64,000 nt of DNA from Platanthera guangdongensis (lineage: Eukaryota; Streptophyta; Magnoliopsida; Asparagales; Orchidaceae), in NCBI GenBank assembly GCA_039583875.1, contig CM077149.1, forward strand, positions 22,953,194-23,017,193, given 5' to 3'. This document shows positions 9,643 to 22,499 of the stretch, one piece after another (the first letter of the stretch is position 1; the number at the start of each line of letters is the position of its first letter). A program made the translations under genes and the position numbers. The notes under the pieces were generated by a model that was given only the letters and a program-made list of their open reading frames with translations, had not been told where the DNA came from and did not search any database.

Positions 9643-12601
9643 TCACTTCTTTTGTATTTTCTCCTGATGCTTTATTTCCTTGCCCTTGTCTCCTGGCTTG
9701 GTGAATACTATTTCCCTGTTTGGATTTGAAGCTTATGCCATAGTCATTGTCATGTCAGTAGCCCATATAATCTTCAGAGATGTAGCTCTAGGGACCACTA
9801 CTTCAGGATGCAATTTCATATAATCATCAACATTAAAAATTTTGTTAGCCTTATCAAACTTTTTCAGTTCTTCTCTCCTGTACTTGGACATTGTAGTGTA
9901 TTCAGAAGTATCCTTTCCTTCAGCCTTTGCCTTGTTGATCATAGAGAGGCCTACCAGTTCCTGGAAATAGCCATTCTAGCTGTGTTGGCTGTTTCTGGAT
10001 CTTTATAGGGAACAGGAGGAGAGAGTGGCCTTTTAGAACTTTCAGCTTGTTGATGTTGTTGCTGTTGATGTTGTTTTCCTGAAGATTATTGCCTATGCTG
10101 GCTTATTTCATGATGAGATATCCCTTGATGTCTTTGATATGTTTGCATAGGGGCAGATCTTTGAGAACTAGAACCAGAAGCACCAGCTGCAGGAGGAGGA
10201 GGAGGTGGTGGATCTTTCCTATACCTTTGAACTGGTGGAGGAGAGTACTTTCTACTCTTCTTCCTTTCTTTCTGCTGATTCTTAGAGAGCCACAACCATG
10301 CTGACATCCCTTTGTATGGAGTTATCTTTTGAAGAATATAGTAAGGGGTGTGATTGTTTGGATTGGGCCTGGGAGCAAGAGGAGGAGGAGATTTCCTTTT
10401 CTTTGAAGCTTGTTTCTTCTTCTTTGTATCCTCCTCATCGAAATCTTCATCCTCATCATCATCATCATCATTGTCAGAACCCTGAGGGTTATCATATAGT
10501 TCATCCAGAGCCTTCAAAGCTTTAGCAGAGATAACAGGTTTTTCAGGAGCAGGAGCAGGTGTTGCAATAAGAACTGGAGTTTCAGCAGAAGTTGGAGGAG
10601 AAGCTACACAAAAATCAGAACTAATTTGGACAAAGCTTTCAGCTGCTGCCTTATTTTCTTCTACAATATCAGCCAAGATCAATTCATCTAGATCTGGCAT
10701 TGGAGAGTCATCCATTACAAAAGTTGGTGCTGAAGATACTATTGAGGAAGAGGGAACAGCTACTACTTCTGGAGATGAAGTGATTTCTGACTGTGCAATA
10801 ACAAGACTGTCCTTAATTTGCTTAACAACATTTGAAGAGATGGGGGCAGTATATGGTATAATAGCCAAGAATGGCTTCGTGATCTCAGCTGGAAAATAAT
10901 GTATATGTACAGTATCAAAAATACTCAACAATTTTTCTAAATTAACCATGGGATTAAGAATGAAATCACCAACAGTATTAGGTTCTTCAGAGTCTGATTC
11001 AAAATCCATATCAGCCTCAATAAAATTAATCAAATCTTTATCAATCAAATCTGTATCTATGTATTCTGTACATTCTATTGCTGTGTCTAAAGCTGCTGCT
11101 GTTGCTGTAGCTGAGGCATCTGGTGCTGGAGCTGGAGCTGAAGCTGTAGCTGTAGGTGCTGCTTCATCATCAGGCATCTTCCCCTGCATAGTTTTAGTAG
11201 GGCCTGAAGCCATGCCCCTGACTGAGGAGGGGCAGCTATAAGAGCAGAGATTTTTTAAAAGAGAGAATATATGGTGGTAGCAAGTGGTGTAATGGCCTCT
11301 GCTATAAGGGACTTGAGGAGGGGAGTGATGATGGAAAGGATGGAAGATATGGTGGAGGGATCCAATGATGGAATGGTAGATTGTGTTACAGAAGGTGTAA
11401 AGGTGGGAACTGTGGGAGGGATAGAGAGTGGAGCATCAGGTAGTCGAACATTTGGAGGGATGGTAGATGGGGATGAGGATGGATGGATGGCATCTTGCAT
11501 GATGGTGTCTATTGGTAGATGGTAAGATAGTATGGAAGATAGATGTGGGGGAAGAGGAGATTGTGGTGGTGTAGAAATGTAAGTGTCATGGGGGGAATCA
11601 GGAGATGTTGGTTGTTGTTCTTGAAGAAGGGAAGATGGAATGTCAGTGATGTCAAGTGGTGGAGATGAAACTGGGGAAGCATGTGGAGATGGAGGTGGAG
11701 TAGGAACATGAGGATGTTATTGTTGTTCTGGTGTTGAAGAGATAATGAGAGAGGAAGGAATTTATGTTGCTGGATGGGAAGCTGGAAGAGATGGTGGTGT
11801 GGGATGAAGCTCTTCAGCAGGTAGGGGAGTTGCTTTAACAGCCCTGGTGCCTTTAGAAGCTGGGGTGGAAGAGGTAGAAGCCTTAGTGGGCTTTGTGATT
11901 GTCCTCTCCCACCTGCCAAATAAGACACAAGTGAGCCTTTTACTGGAATTGATGAATATGGTCTGGGAGACCAGTGACTCAACAGCCTTTTCTTTGAGGA
12001 AGATCCCTAGGATCCTTCCAAAACACACTTCTTTCTTGGTATTTTTCTTCATTATCAGATCAAAGAGGATCTAAGCCCAGTCAACTTGCTTCTTATTTAT
12101 TACTGCATACATGACCAAGAACTGATGTCATGTAATGTTGTCATGGGCAGTATGCTTGCCAAGCAGGACCTTTCCAACAATGTCTGCCAGGAACTTGTAT
12201 GCTGCAGACACATGCTTCTTCAATAATTTATTTGGGTTGACACCAGCATAACCCATCAGATTCAGCATCATATCAAACTCTTCAGAATCAATTTCTAAGT
12301 CATCCTCGCCATTTGTTAAACCAAAGATTTCAGTTAGAACCGCGGGAGTTAAGGGGATGGTGTTACCGGCGATTGATCATGTCATAGTATTATCCTCAGA
12401 GATGGATGAAGTATAAACCCATTTCCTGTTTTCTGTTCCTGCCAGCTTTATTCGTGTAGTCATCAGGTTCTTCAGATTCTTTTCTTCCAAAAGTTCAAGA
12501 ATATACAGGAAGATTGGATCCGAGTGCTGGAACGATTCGAAGTCGACATCAAAGCCAGTGTCAAACTTCATAGCGGCTAGAGCTCCTGCTGGAATCTCCA
12601 T
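9643..12601 (-). pseudogene. E third ORF (envelope position), degraded
   Basis: Start ATG at 12601 (MEIPAGALAAMKFD). It parallels the third ORFs of A and B throughout. An N-terminal globular part holds VGKVLLGKHTAHD and KKEVCFGRILGIFLKEKA, then FGRWERTITKP. It is followed by a Pro/Ser-rich stretch, an acidic middle with VMDDSPMPDLDELILADI, an Asp run (SDNDDDDDEDED), a basic block (SKKRKSPPP, KERKKSRKYSPPP), polyproline, and a C-terminal part with NVDDYMKLHPEVVVPRATS. Several stops and frame changes break it. No signal peptide or membrane segment is apparent, so calling it env is not supported. The N-terminal part looks like plant transposon-associated proteins, but the function is unknown. 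Confidence 0.75.
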
Positions 12602-12628
12602 GGAATTACCTGCAAAAGAGAGAAACAG
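12602..12628 (-). promoter_or_regulatory. Candidate 3' splice acceptor before E third ORF
   Basis: The minus strand reads TTTCTCTCTTTTGCAG then GTAATTCC and the ATG at 12601; the AG is at 12611-12610. The same pyrimidine-CAG/GT-ATG arrangement precedes the third ORF in A and B. Confidence 0.55.
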
Positions 12629-12689
12629 CGATCAAGTGCAAGCGAACAGAAAGCGCGGGACGGAGGTCGAAGAAAACTTAGATATAAGG

Positions 12690-12975
12690 TTTTCAAGAAT
12701 ATGAATCGACAGACTCCGTTCCATGAAAATGAGATTAATTCTTCGAGCTGAGATCGACGAAATAAGTTTGGCTCAAATAATTCGTCGATCTTGTCCTGAA
12801 GAATTGAAAATAGTTCGTCAAACTCCGTTCGGCGAAGATCTTCTGAAGCATGTTCGTCGAACTCCGTTCGACAAATATTGTTTCACTCACAGAGAGTTCG
12901 TCGATCTCCGTTCTGCGAATTTCTCCCAAACTATCCACGGTTCGTCAAACTTCGTTCGACGAACTCTGGAAAATT
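12690..12975. repeat. TCGTCGA/TCGACGA motif block between pol and third ORF of E
   Basis: About a dozen intact or one-mismatch copies of TTCGTCGA or its complement are present. The corresponding segments of A (41785-42065) and B (50205-50435) carry the same motif. Confidence 0.8.
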
Positions 12976-12994
12976 CATAGACTGCAGACAGAAA

Positions 12995-15900
12995 TCAAAT
13001 AAAGTCTTCTCCATTGATCATTCCAAGTTGATTCACAAAGAATATATGATTTCTCTCATCCAGAGGTTTGGTGAATATATCAGCACTTTGTAAATCAGTG
13101 TAGATATAGACAAGCTTGATTTTATTTTTGTCTACACACTCCCTAATGAAATGATGTCTTATATCAATATATTTTGTCCTACTATGGTGAACTGGATTCT
13201 GGGCTATGGCTATAGCACTTGTATTATCACAGAGTAGAGTTGAATTATTTAAGTTGAACCCATAATCTAGTAGCTGATTTTGTATCCAAAGCATCTGTGA
13301 ATAACAGCTGCCTGCTGCAATATATTCTGCTTCAGCAATTGAGGTTGACACTGATGTTTGCTTTTTACAAAACCAAAATACTAATCTCATACCCAGGAAC
13401 TGGCAAGTTCCTGAAGTACCTTTTCTACCTACCCTGCATCCAGCAAAATCAGAATCAGAGTATCCAGTTAACTCAAATTCTGATTCAGCAGGATACCATA
13501 GGCCTAGATTAGGACAACTCTTTATATATCTCAAAATCCATTTTAGCAAAATTAGATGAGATTCTTTAGGGTTCACTTGGAACCTAGCACAAAGACATGT
13601 GGCAAACATAATGTCTGGCCTACTTGCTATGAGATATAATAGATACCCTACAATGCCCCTATGAAGTTTCTGATCCATAGGTTTCCCTGGTACATCAGAG
13701 TCCACAACATCATTGGTAGCCATGGGAGTTTTCTTTGCTGAGGCATCAGCCACCCCAAACTTCTTTAGAAGTTCTTTAGCATATTTTACTTGAGAGATGA
13801 AGATGCCATCAGGGAGATGCTTCACTTGGAGACCAAGGAAGTAGGAAAGCTCAACCATGCTACTCATTTCAAATTTAGAATGCATGAGGTCAGATAACCT
13901 CTTGCATAATTTAGAATCTGTAGAGCCAAATATAATATCATCCACATAGATTTGTACTAACAAGATTTGGTCCTTATGATATCTAGTGAAAAGAGTTTTA
14001 TCTACATTTCCTCTTATAAATTTATGCACTAATAAAAAACTTGCTAAGGTCTCGTACCAAGATCTTGGAGCTTGCTTTAGACCATAAAGAGCCTTATGCA
14101 ATTTAAAAACATGAGAAGGGTAAGTTGGAGAAACAAAACCCGGAGGTTGTTCTACATAAACCTCTTCTTGTAGTACTCCATTCAGAAAAGCACTCTTCAC
14201 ATTCATTTGAAAGACCTTGAACCTCTTGTATGCTACATATGCAATGAATATTCTTATGGCTTCCAACCTTACAACAGGTGCAAAGGTTTAATCATAATCA
14301 ATTCCCTCTTCTTGCCTATATCCTTGAGCAACAAGCCTAGCCTTGTTTCTCACAATAACTCCTTGGGCATCCAGCTTGTTTCTGTAAACCATTTAGTTCC
14401 AATAACTGGTAGTTTTGGGGTCTTGGATCCAAATCCCAAACTCTACATCTCTCAAATTAATTTAGTTCCTCCTGCATTGCAAGAATCCAGTGGGGATCCT
14501 GCTCAGCATAATTAATAGAAAGAAGTTCAACCTGAGAGAGAAAACAGGCATGCATCAGATCTTGGGTAAGTTGATGCCTTGTCTGTATACCTGCTGATAT
14601 GTCTCCAATCACTTGAGATCTGGGGTGATCACTAAGTGTGACAAAATCAGTGAATGGAGTTGGTTGTGCAACAACATTTGGAATTAATTACTCATGTGCA
14701 ATTGTATTTGCTGTTGGTAGATATTCATTATCTTCAACTTCTTCTTCTTCACTCTTTTCAAAAACTTGTGGAGAGGGATGAGTTGGCACCTCTTGGGTGA
14801 GGTTTAGTCCATCGAAGGTCTCACACAAGTGGGGTACTTGTAAGTTGCTATTGGTAGAAACTTCTTTCTCCTTACAATACATATTAGTCTCATCAAATGA
14901 AACATGAATAGACTCTTCAATTTTTAATGTTGATTTGTTAAAAACCATATAGGCCTTGCTTACTTGGGAGTATCCTAGAAAAACTCGCTCTTCAGCGTTA
15001 GCCTCAAACTTTCTAATGTATTTATTGTTATTATTGTGTATATAACAGGTACAACCAAATACTTTAAAATAGTTTATTTTAGGTTTCTTCCCTTTGAGCA
15101 ATTCATAGGGAGTCCTGTTCTTTAGTTTTTGAATTAAGCTCCTGTTCAGGACATAGTTTGTTGTGTTGATAGCCTCTGCCCAAAAGGTTAGGGGCATGTA
15201 AGCATCTGCAAGCAATGTACCTGCAGCTTCAATGAGTGTCATATTTTTTTCTTTCAGCTACCCCATTTTGTTGGGGAGTTCTAGGAGCTGTGAAGCAATG
15301 TCTGATACCTTCCTTCTCACAAAACTCATGCATAAGAAGAGACTCAAACTCTGTGTCATGATCACTTCTGATCAATGCAACATGAGTAGAGAACTCAATC
15401 TGTATGGTCCTGAGAAAATCTGTAAGAACCTTGAATGTATCTGACTTTGATCTCAGAAAGAATACCCAACTGAACCTAGAGAAGTCATCTATTATAACTA
15501 AAGTGTAGGATTTCCCTCCTAGGCTTTGTACAACAATGGGTCCAAAGAGATCCAAATATAGCAAGTACAAAATCCTAGGTGAATCACTCTTATTAATAGA
15601 TTTAAAACTAGTTTTAGTTTGCTTGCCTAATTGACAAGCCCTGCAGAGAACTTCCTTCTTGTAGGGACCATAAGGTAGACCTCTAACAAGGTTGTGCTTA
15701 GATAGCCTAGCAATGTTTTTCAGATTTACATGACATAGTCTTTTGTGCCATAAGTCATTCTGATTACTAGTTAAGTTAAGTAAGCAGATATCAGTTTTGG
15801 CAGAAAGAAAATTTACTATGTATATGTTGCCTTGTCTACTTCTAGTTAAAACTGTTTGGTTGTTTTTATCAATAATAGAACAAGTGGATGGGTTAAATTG

Positions 15901-16167
15901 TACCTGATAACCATCATCTCATAACTGACTTATGGAGATGAGGTTATGCTTGAGTCCACTTACATATATCACCTTTTTGAATGTGATAGCTCCTATTCTC
16001 ACTTCTCCAATCCTTCTGACTGACCACATTTGGAGTCACCAAAGATAACTTTTGGCCCCAGCTTGGACTTGTAGTTGATTAAGATGTCCATGCTGCCAGT
16101 CATGTGTTTGGAGCAGCCACTGTCCAGGTACCAAGTTTGATTTACCCCTGGATAATTCTTCACTTGC
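12995..16167 (-). pseudogene. E pol: protease, integrase, RT, RNase H
   Basis: Copia order. The protease (LDSGCS near 16115) and pre-integrase zinc region are broken by stops. The integrase core is readable at 14900-15570 with its D, D, E residues (YLDLFGP, RSDHDTEF, QNGVAER), though a frame change occurs just after QNGVAER. RT-RNase H is open at 12995-14266 with [50 protein letters not shown] and LCDNTSA. A TAA replaces a Gln codon upstream in EEGIDYD. It encodes the replication and integration enzymes of the element. Interrupted, hence a pseudogene; the RT-RNase H block is the best preserved part. Confidence 0.88.
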
Positions 16168-16179
16168 AATAAAAAACAT

Positions 16180-18291
16180 TTAATGGTTTTTGAACCAGAA
16201 TACCTTGGGTCCTTTGTATGGCTGATAAGAAAAACTAGAAATGATAGAGAATTCAGGTTGGGACTTATATCCTAGGGGGTGATATCTCCTGGGTGGGATG
16301 ATCAAATCAGCTAGTGGATTAAATGGTTTCTTAGGAACATGTGAGTTGCTGTTACAGTTTTGATTAAGTCTTCCTGGGTTCGACGAATTATTGTAAGTTC
16401 GTCGACCAGAGTTCGACGAATTGGATTGAGATCGTCGATCTCTGCCCAGAGAATGAACATGTTCATTCTCTGTGCCCCATGTTCGTCGACCTCTGCCCGA
16501 CGAACCATACAAAGTTCGTCGATCGTAGTTAGATGAATAATTATTATTGTAGTTTGCGTTTAGAGATCATCGTTCTGAGTTTGACGATCTGTTCATATAT
16601 CATCGATCTGGGTTCGACGAAAGCTGCTGAACATTGTTATTTTTATCATTCTTCTGATTTCTAATTTTATCCTTAGCTTCAATTTGTTGCAGAATTTTAT
16701 TAACTTTATTTACTTGTTCAGTGTTTTTCTTTCCTTTATCAGAGATGAAATTTACTGATTTTGAAAGATGATTCCTTTGGATTAGGGTTGGTTCACTAGA
16801 TGTGGCTCCTAATCCTAATCTGCAGTTATTTGTTCTAGCATTAACTGTGCTGGTTATATCTAGCAATTTCAAACCTCTACCATTTAATGATTCTTCTAAC
16901 ATCTTAGCTTTGCTAAGTTCTGATTTCAGAAAACTGATTTGTTCATTTAAAGATTTTTGTTCACTAGATAGAGTTGCATTTTTAGAGGTGATTTTATCTA
17001 GATCATTCAATTTATCTCTGAGAAGTTTGATTTCCTTCTCAGAGCTTATTAAATCTAAGCATAAGTTTTTAAATTCAAATTTAAATTCATCAGATTCAAA
17101 ATCATAAGATGCTATTACCTGATTTTCAGTTGACAAATTTTCTTCATCATTAGATTCATCTGTATCTGATCTGCTACTGCTTGCACCAATTGCCATGGGG
17201 CACACCTCCTTTGCCTTGGCCTCCTTTTCTTCTTCACTGGAGCTGGAAGATGTAGATTCATCTTCTGTATCACTCCATGTTTCAACCACAAATCCTTTGT
17301 CCTTCTTTTTGTGCTCGCTGGAAGAGGGCTTGTTGTAGTGCTTGCTTCTTGATTCTTTCTCTTTTCTTCTTTCCTTCTTTTGATTTTCAGGACATTCAGA
17401 CATGAAATGTCCTGGTTTTTTGCACCCATAACACTACCTCTTTTGTGGGGGTTTTGTCATACCTTGGCTGGCTGTCATTTCTGGATGACTTCCTTTTGAA
17501 GTCTTTCCTTACTAGTTTGAATAATCTCTTGGCAAAGAGACTCATCAGCTCTTCATTAACTATTGGGGCTTCAGTTTATTCAGTAGCCTTGAATGTAATG
17601 GATTGTTCTTTCCTTGCTAGAGGAGGAGTCCTGTGTTCCACTACCTCTCTGGACTTGATTAGCTGCTCATATGACTTCAGTTTTCCCAATAGAGATTTAG
17701 TTGAAATCTCAGTCAGGCAACTGGCCTCCTTGATGGGCCAGATCCTGGTGTCCCATGAGCTTAGGAAGCACATTAGGATCTTGTCATTAACTTCATTCAA
17801 AGTGATTTCTTTATCTAAGGTCCTTAGCTCACTGATGATGGAGCTAAGCTTGTTGTACATCACTTCAACTGTCACTGCCTCATCCTTCTTGAAATTTTCA
17901 TATTGTGTGATGAGGTGTGATCTTCTATCTTTCCTCTCATCTGGTGAGCCAGCAACCATTTGATTGACTGAATCCCAGATTGCTTTTGCAGAGGTACACT
18001 CAGCCACCTTCTGAAAGATGTCATCTGACATAGTCTGAGCCAATATGTTCATGGCTTTGGCATCAACAATCTTTGCTTTCTTCTGAGCTTTAGTCCACTC
18101 AGGTGGTGGGACTGCATTATTGCTGGAAGATGTTGTAGCTGTGGAGGCTTGTAGGGGACCCGTCAAAATGGAATTATAGATGTCTTCATCAATGGAATTC
18201 ATATATAACCTGATTCTTGCCTTCCAGATGGCAAACTTATTAAGGTTGCAAATTGGAGGTCTGATCTTGCATAATCCTTGTTCTGTGCCAT
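16180..18291 (-). pseudogene. E gag: capsid, CCHC knuckle and Ser/Arg-rich linker
   Basis: The ATG at 18291 gives MAQNKDYA, after which a small frame error precedes MNSIDEDIYNS. The capsid region has AKAMNILAQTMSDDIFQKVAEC, W-rich IWDSVNQMV and LLGKLKSYEQLI. The knuckle CYGCKKPGHFMSEC lies near 17395-17440, followed by an acidic Ser-rich stretch and a coiled-coil-like segment (KNLCLDLISSEKEIKLLRDKL). The C-terminal linker is encoded by TCGTCGA/TCGACGA repeats, partly in frame as SSN and RR. The frame ends at a TAA (16180-16182) just after GPKVFWFKNH; pol continues in the +1 frame. Confidence 0.85.
16370..16625. repeat. TCGTCGA/TCGACGA block inside E gag
   Basis: About ten copies in both orientations lie within coding sequence, e.g. 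GTTCGTCGACC, GTTCGACGAA. It is homologous in position to 38143-38330 in A and 46541-46795 in B. Confidence 0.85.
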
Positions 18292-18385
18292 GATGTTTTT
18301 ATAATTTAAATGAAGATAAAATACTGTATATATCTTACAAAGGATCTTTTGGTTCAAGATTTAACTTGTACAACCAAAGGAATCT

Positions 18386-18398
18386 CCTCTGATACTAA
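18386..18398 (-). other. Primer-binding site of E
   Basis: The minus strand just inside the 5' LTR reads AGTATCAGAGGAG, a one-to-two mismatch form of TGGTATCAGAGC, complementary to the 3' end of initiator tRNA-Met. Confidence 0.75.
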
Positions 18399-18399
18399 T

Positions 18400-20393
18400 T
18401 GAAAGTGAGTGTTAGATCAGAAATACTCTAGAGCGGGGGGGGGGGGGGGGGGTGAATAGAGTATTGTAAAAAATTTCTTAACTACTATTACAACTTTTAC
18501 TGTAAATCAAAAGTGCAGAAATTTATAACCTAGCAGACAATAAATCTAAATCACAAGCACAACAAGAACAAAAGAAAAGGAGACAACCAGGCGACACAAG
18601 AATTTTATAGTGGTTCCCCAACCTGGGTACATCCACTCTTCTACCACCTTTGGTAGGAATCCACTCAGATTTTTGATCAGGTGCCTGACACCAATGAGCT
18701 ATTGATCAGGTGCTCAAAAATCAACCCAAGTCTTTTGATTAGGAGACTTGCAACCAAGGAATCACTTTTGAAGGGAGATGACAACCCTTTATAGAGGTGT
18801 GGGTGAGAGAGTGATGGAAATCTTCTTTTCTCAATCACAATGAGAATACTATGTGGATTCAATGATGTTGTCAAAGCTCCCCCTGAGATGAAAAAGAGTA
18901 CAGGAGAACTGGAGCTTTGCACATGATGATAGGCCTTCAATTGAGAGACTTGATCCAGGAGCTTTAGACTAATAATGCTTGAGTGTCTTTAGCAAGGTCC
19001 TGGAGAAGAAGAACAGGAAGACTCTTGATTTAAAAAATGTGTTCTTCTTGCTTCTACTTCAAATTTACTGTATGCTTCTTAGTCAGTAGTATTCTGTGTG
19101 AAGCTTTCTCTGTGTCTCTCTTGATTGATTCACTGTGTGTCTATCTGTTTGTGTGTCTGTTTCCGTTATTCTCTTCTTCTTTATCTTTCAAATATTTGAA
19201 TTTCTCTGTAATTAATGCTGATTGCCTTGAAAATAATCGACATTGATTTATTTCCCCAACTGTCCCATGGAAAAATGGCAAACGATAATCCTGGAGAAGA
19301 TCATAATTAATGCTCATTCTAACGAATACATTCATAGAATGTTAGAGCATTAATTACCAAAGAATTATAGCATTAGAGTGGGGATAGAAGGCTGGAAATA
19401 ACTGAGACTGGAATCATCGAACAGATAACAGAATTCGTCGAACTGAGTTCACAGTTCGTCGAGCTGAGACATTGCATTCGTCGACCAGAGGTCTTCTGTT
19501 TGTCGAGCTAAGTTCTATGATCGTCGTACTGAAAACTGAACTGCTGTCTCTTTTGATCTTTGCCTATTCATCGAGCTGGTAAATATTTTCGTCGACTGGA
19601 GTTCAGCAATTATTCTGGAGTTTTCAAATATCCTGTGTCGACACAATTACTCTTGTGTGTCGACACAAATCTTCTGTGTGATGTCGACATAGCCTCTCCA
19701 CAATATAGACCTATGATCTTAGTGTCGACACAAGTTCTTCTAGTCTCGACATAACTCTTTGGTTCCAGAGTTCGTCGAGCAAAGAACAGGGTTCGTCGAC
19801 CTGAGACTGGAGAACATAGTCTCGACAGAATGCAGTGATAGTCCAAAGATTCGTCGATCGAAGGATGGTGTTCGTCGAGCTAAGTTTGGAGAACCTTGAA
19901 TTCGCTCGATGATTCTGGACTTAGACAAATTAATAACTTCTAGAATCAGAAAGATGAAGTAGAGAGTCCAGTGATCGTGGACCAGAGAACTAAGTTTGTC
20001 GACCTGAGAACTAGGTTCGTCGACCTGAGTCAAGAGAACAGTCTGGACTTAGAATTCTGAAGTTGAAATCCAAGGATCGTCAATCTAGACTGATGTTCGT
20101 CGTGCTCAGCTCAGAGAATATTTCTCTAAGATCATCGAGATGAGAATGACTATCGTCGACCTGAGTTCGATGAATGTCGAACTCATTTTACTTAGTCTCT
20201 TGAGAATTCTCTGAATCTTGAGGAAAACTTTATGTCTTGAGTCTCTGGCAGTCTGATGTTGGCTTGCCCATGTGATGTTGACTCTTAGGACTTTACCCAG
20301 ATTCTAGGACACAACTTTGACCCTTGCTATACATGTTGGGTCACATCATCCTAAGTTAGTGAACCTAGCCCAAATCAAACTAGGGATCAAACA
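18400..20393 (-). repeat. 5' LTR of E
   Basis: 1994 bp, matching 7470-9457. It contains a run of 18 G (18435-18452) near its internal end, a TATA-like site on the minus strand at 18603-18609, TCGTCGA motifs (about 19430-20170) and TGTCGACA motifs (about 19635-19752). The two LTRs differ at many positions, so the insertion is not recent. Confidence 0.92.
18435..18452. repeat. Poly(G) run of 18
   Basis: It lies in the LTR end context CTCTAGAG-G(n)-TGAATAG. Sister LTRs have 5-12 G at this place, so it is a slippage-prone run; length may also be a sequencing artefact. Confidence 0.8.
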
Positions 20394-20723
20394 TTTTCTT
20401 TTATTCTCATGTATGATCGGCCTGTGTGTCGAGGTTTGGAAGACACTTATATTTGAGTAAACTACTGTAAGGCTATAAAGCCAAGTACTTGTGTATTTGT
20501 GCATTCATTCCTATTGGGTTTATGTAGTGGACATTCATGCTGTTGGCTCGGTTCTTATTTTACAACTTTTAAATTGCTTCTGCTAGAATGTACTCTGTGT
20601 AGGACGTTGGTTATTGACATGATGGTTTCCATTTCATAACCTTCCGGTCTGTCTGTGGTATATGACGTCGGGCCCCGGTCGGAACTACTTCTATATGCTA
20701 TGCGACAGACAGGGGGTGTTATA
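20394..20723 (+). repeat. 5' LTR of F, second part
   Basis: Resumes after E (20394-20398 TTTTC is E's target-site copy) and ends GGGGGTGTTATA next to the PBS. No gene. Confidence 0.8.
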
Positions 20724-20724
20724 A

Positions 20725-20737
20725 TTTGGTATCAAAC
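20725..20737 (+). other. Primer-binding site of F
   Basis: TTTGGTATCAAAC follows the LTR end; it matches initiator tRNA-Met complement TGGTATCAGAGC with two changes. Confidence 0.75.
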
Positions 20738-20946
20738 TACTAGTTTTGGTCAACTTAAATGAATTCGTGAATGAATTCTTTTAAGGGGTGGTGAGCATAT
20801 GTGTGTGCGTCATCGTTATAACATAAAAAGAACCCATGAATGTCCACTTAGGAATGAAAATACACATGTTTAGGGAACCTGCGTGTTCCTACAATTGCTT
20901 TTTGCAATTTTGTTTGGTCACTTAACAGTGTTTTGTACAACTATAG

Positions 20947-21984
20947 GTGACCAGAAGTGGTGCAGGGCCGTCAGAACGCCCAGTTTCTGAGACTAGTAGC
21001 GCACCGAATGATGCGCCTGCAACACCTCCCTCGACAGAAACCATACGATTGGTGGCTGAAGTGGTGTTTGCTATGATCAATGTGCAGCCTGGAAGACAAA
21101 TGCAGTAGTCTGCCCCTGCGGTGGAGCAAGTACCACTTCAAGCGGCTGAACCGAGGAAAGTGGATCAAGTAGTGGTGGAACCTTTGATGCCTAGGACAAC
21201 AACTGAAAGGCAGCTCAGACATGTTATGTGCTTCAATCCTCCGGTGTTGCTGGGGACGGGAACCCCATCCCAAGCTGAGGATTGGATCTCCCGAGTAAAG
21301 AGAGTATTGACAGCTACTAAATTGGAGGAGTGGTAGATGACCATAACTACGTTCCTGTTGGACGGAGATGCAAATCTGTGGTTGGAAGGTCTAGAGCTAC
21401 ATCATCTGAGGGGAGGGCAACTCACAGACGTCTCGGTGGAAGAATATTCGAGACTCTTCTTGGCAAGGTACCTTCCCTCGGCTCATAGGATCGCATTGGA
21501 GAATGAGTTCCAGAGGTTGACGGAAGGAGAGAGTAGTGTGGATGAGTATCTCCACGAATTTACATGGTTGTGTCGGTATGCTATCTCTACGTTCGTTGAT
21601 GAGGAGCGTAAGACGAACCATTTCTATGAAGGTATGAGGGATGACCTAAAGCTACTGCTCTCGGGGCCTATGACGCAGGGCTTCTTGATGCTGGTCAATA
21701 CGGCCCGGTCGTTGGAAAAGGATCCGAGGAATGTGCAAGCAAAGATAGACTCTGGTGCTAAGAAGACAGAGTTCAAGGTGCCGACAACCTCAAAGTCTGG
21801 TTTCCGTAAGTTCAATAAGAAGGCTAGGACTTCGGTTCCAGCCCCTTATTTCGGTGCTTCGGGGGCAACTACAAGACGAACCCCGGGCGCATGCTATACT
21901 TGTAGGAAGTCGGGACACTTTGACCGAGACTGCTGGAGCGGACTTCCAAAGTCCGAGAGGAAGCTAGGAGCAAACTATGAGTAG
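20947..21984 (+). pseudogene. F gag: capsid and CCHC knuckle
   Basis: The frame opens at about 20947 (VTRSGAGPSERP, the usual ATG is not seen) and ends at 21984. The capsid region shows FNPPVLLGTGTPSQAEDWI, ATKLEEW, LEGLELHH, VDEYLHEFTWLCRY and DDLKLLLSG. The knuckle CYTCRKSGHFDRDC lies at 21894-21935. Two in-frame TAG codons (about 21106 and 21334) interrupt it. It would form the particle and bind RNA. The downstream 21985-22136 contains no recognisable domain. Confidence 0.85.
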
Positions 21985-22136
21985 AAGGGCAAGGCAGTGG
22001 ACTCAACTGCATCTCACTATGCTCCGGCTCAACCTAGAGTCTATAATCTTGGCTAGCAGGAGGCCATGAAGCAAGCAGATGTGGTGACAGGTACAATTTA
22101 AATTTATAGCAAGTTAGTTTTTAAATACTTGTTACC

Positions 22137-22448
22137 TTGCACTATTACCTTTCCACTGCTTGTATAGGCTCTGTTTTGATTTGTGATAATCTGGCGAGAG
22201 CACTCTTAGATATGGGAGCTTCACACTCCTTTTTGTCCGAAGGATTTATATCGCGCATCGGAGTACCTTCTTCGATGGCAAAGGACAAACTTGATGTGTT
22301 GTTGTCGAATGGGTGTTCAATACGCGTGGATAGAGTATGTGGCGTAAACATTCATATTGGGAGTCAGGAGTACGATTTGCAAGCGTCGTTACTGCCGCTG
22401 GTGGAGTTCGACGTGATATTTGGTATGGACTGGCTCTCGGAGCAGTAA
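22137..22448 (+). pseudogene. F pol: aspartic protease
   Basis: The block contains LLDMGASHSFLSEGF, where gypsy proteases have DTGASHSF: Thr is replaced by Met (one C-to-T change in a CpG of ACG). The end motif FDVIFGMDWL is kept. The catalytic Asp remains, but the loop change probably abolishes activity. A stop follows at 22446 before the RT frame. Confidence 0.83.
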
Positions 22449-22499
22449 TCATATATCAATTGAAATCGCAAGGAGGTTAAGTTAGGAACGAGTCGTGAG

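Larger units (their letters stand above)
7470..20393 (-). mobile_element. Element E: Sirevirus-type Ty1/copia, full length
   Basis: On the minus strand: 5' LTR (18400-20393), PBS, gag, pol with protease-integrase-RT-RNase H (copia order), a third ORF, polypurine tract, 3' LTR (7470-9457). Length is 12.9 kb. Large LTRs, the long gag and an additional ORF downstream of pol are typical of Sireviruses (SIRE/Maximus). LTR ends are TGTTGGATCC...CACTTTCA. It sits in F's 5' LTR. Stops and frameshifts in all three genes make it non-coding today. It is the same family as B. Confidence 0.92.

Noticed and set aside
10089..11525. Plus-strand ORFs opposite E's third ORF
   Set aside because: Shadows of the minus-strand coding sequence, low complexity.
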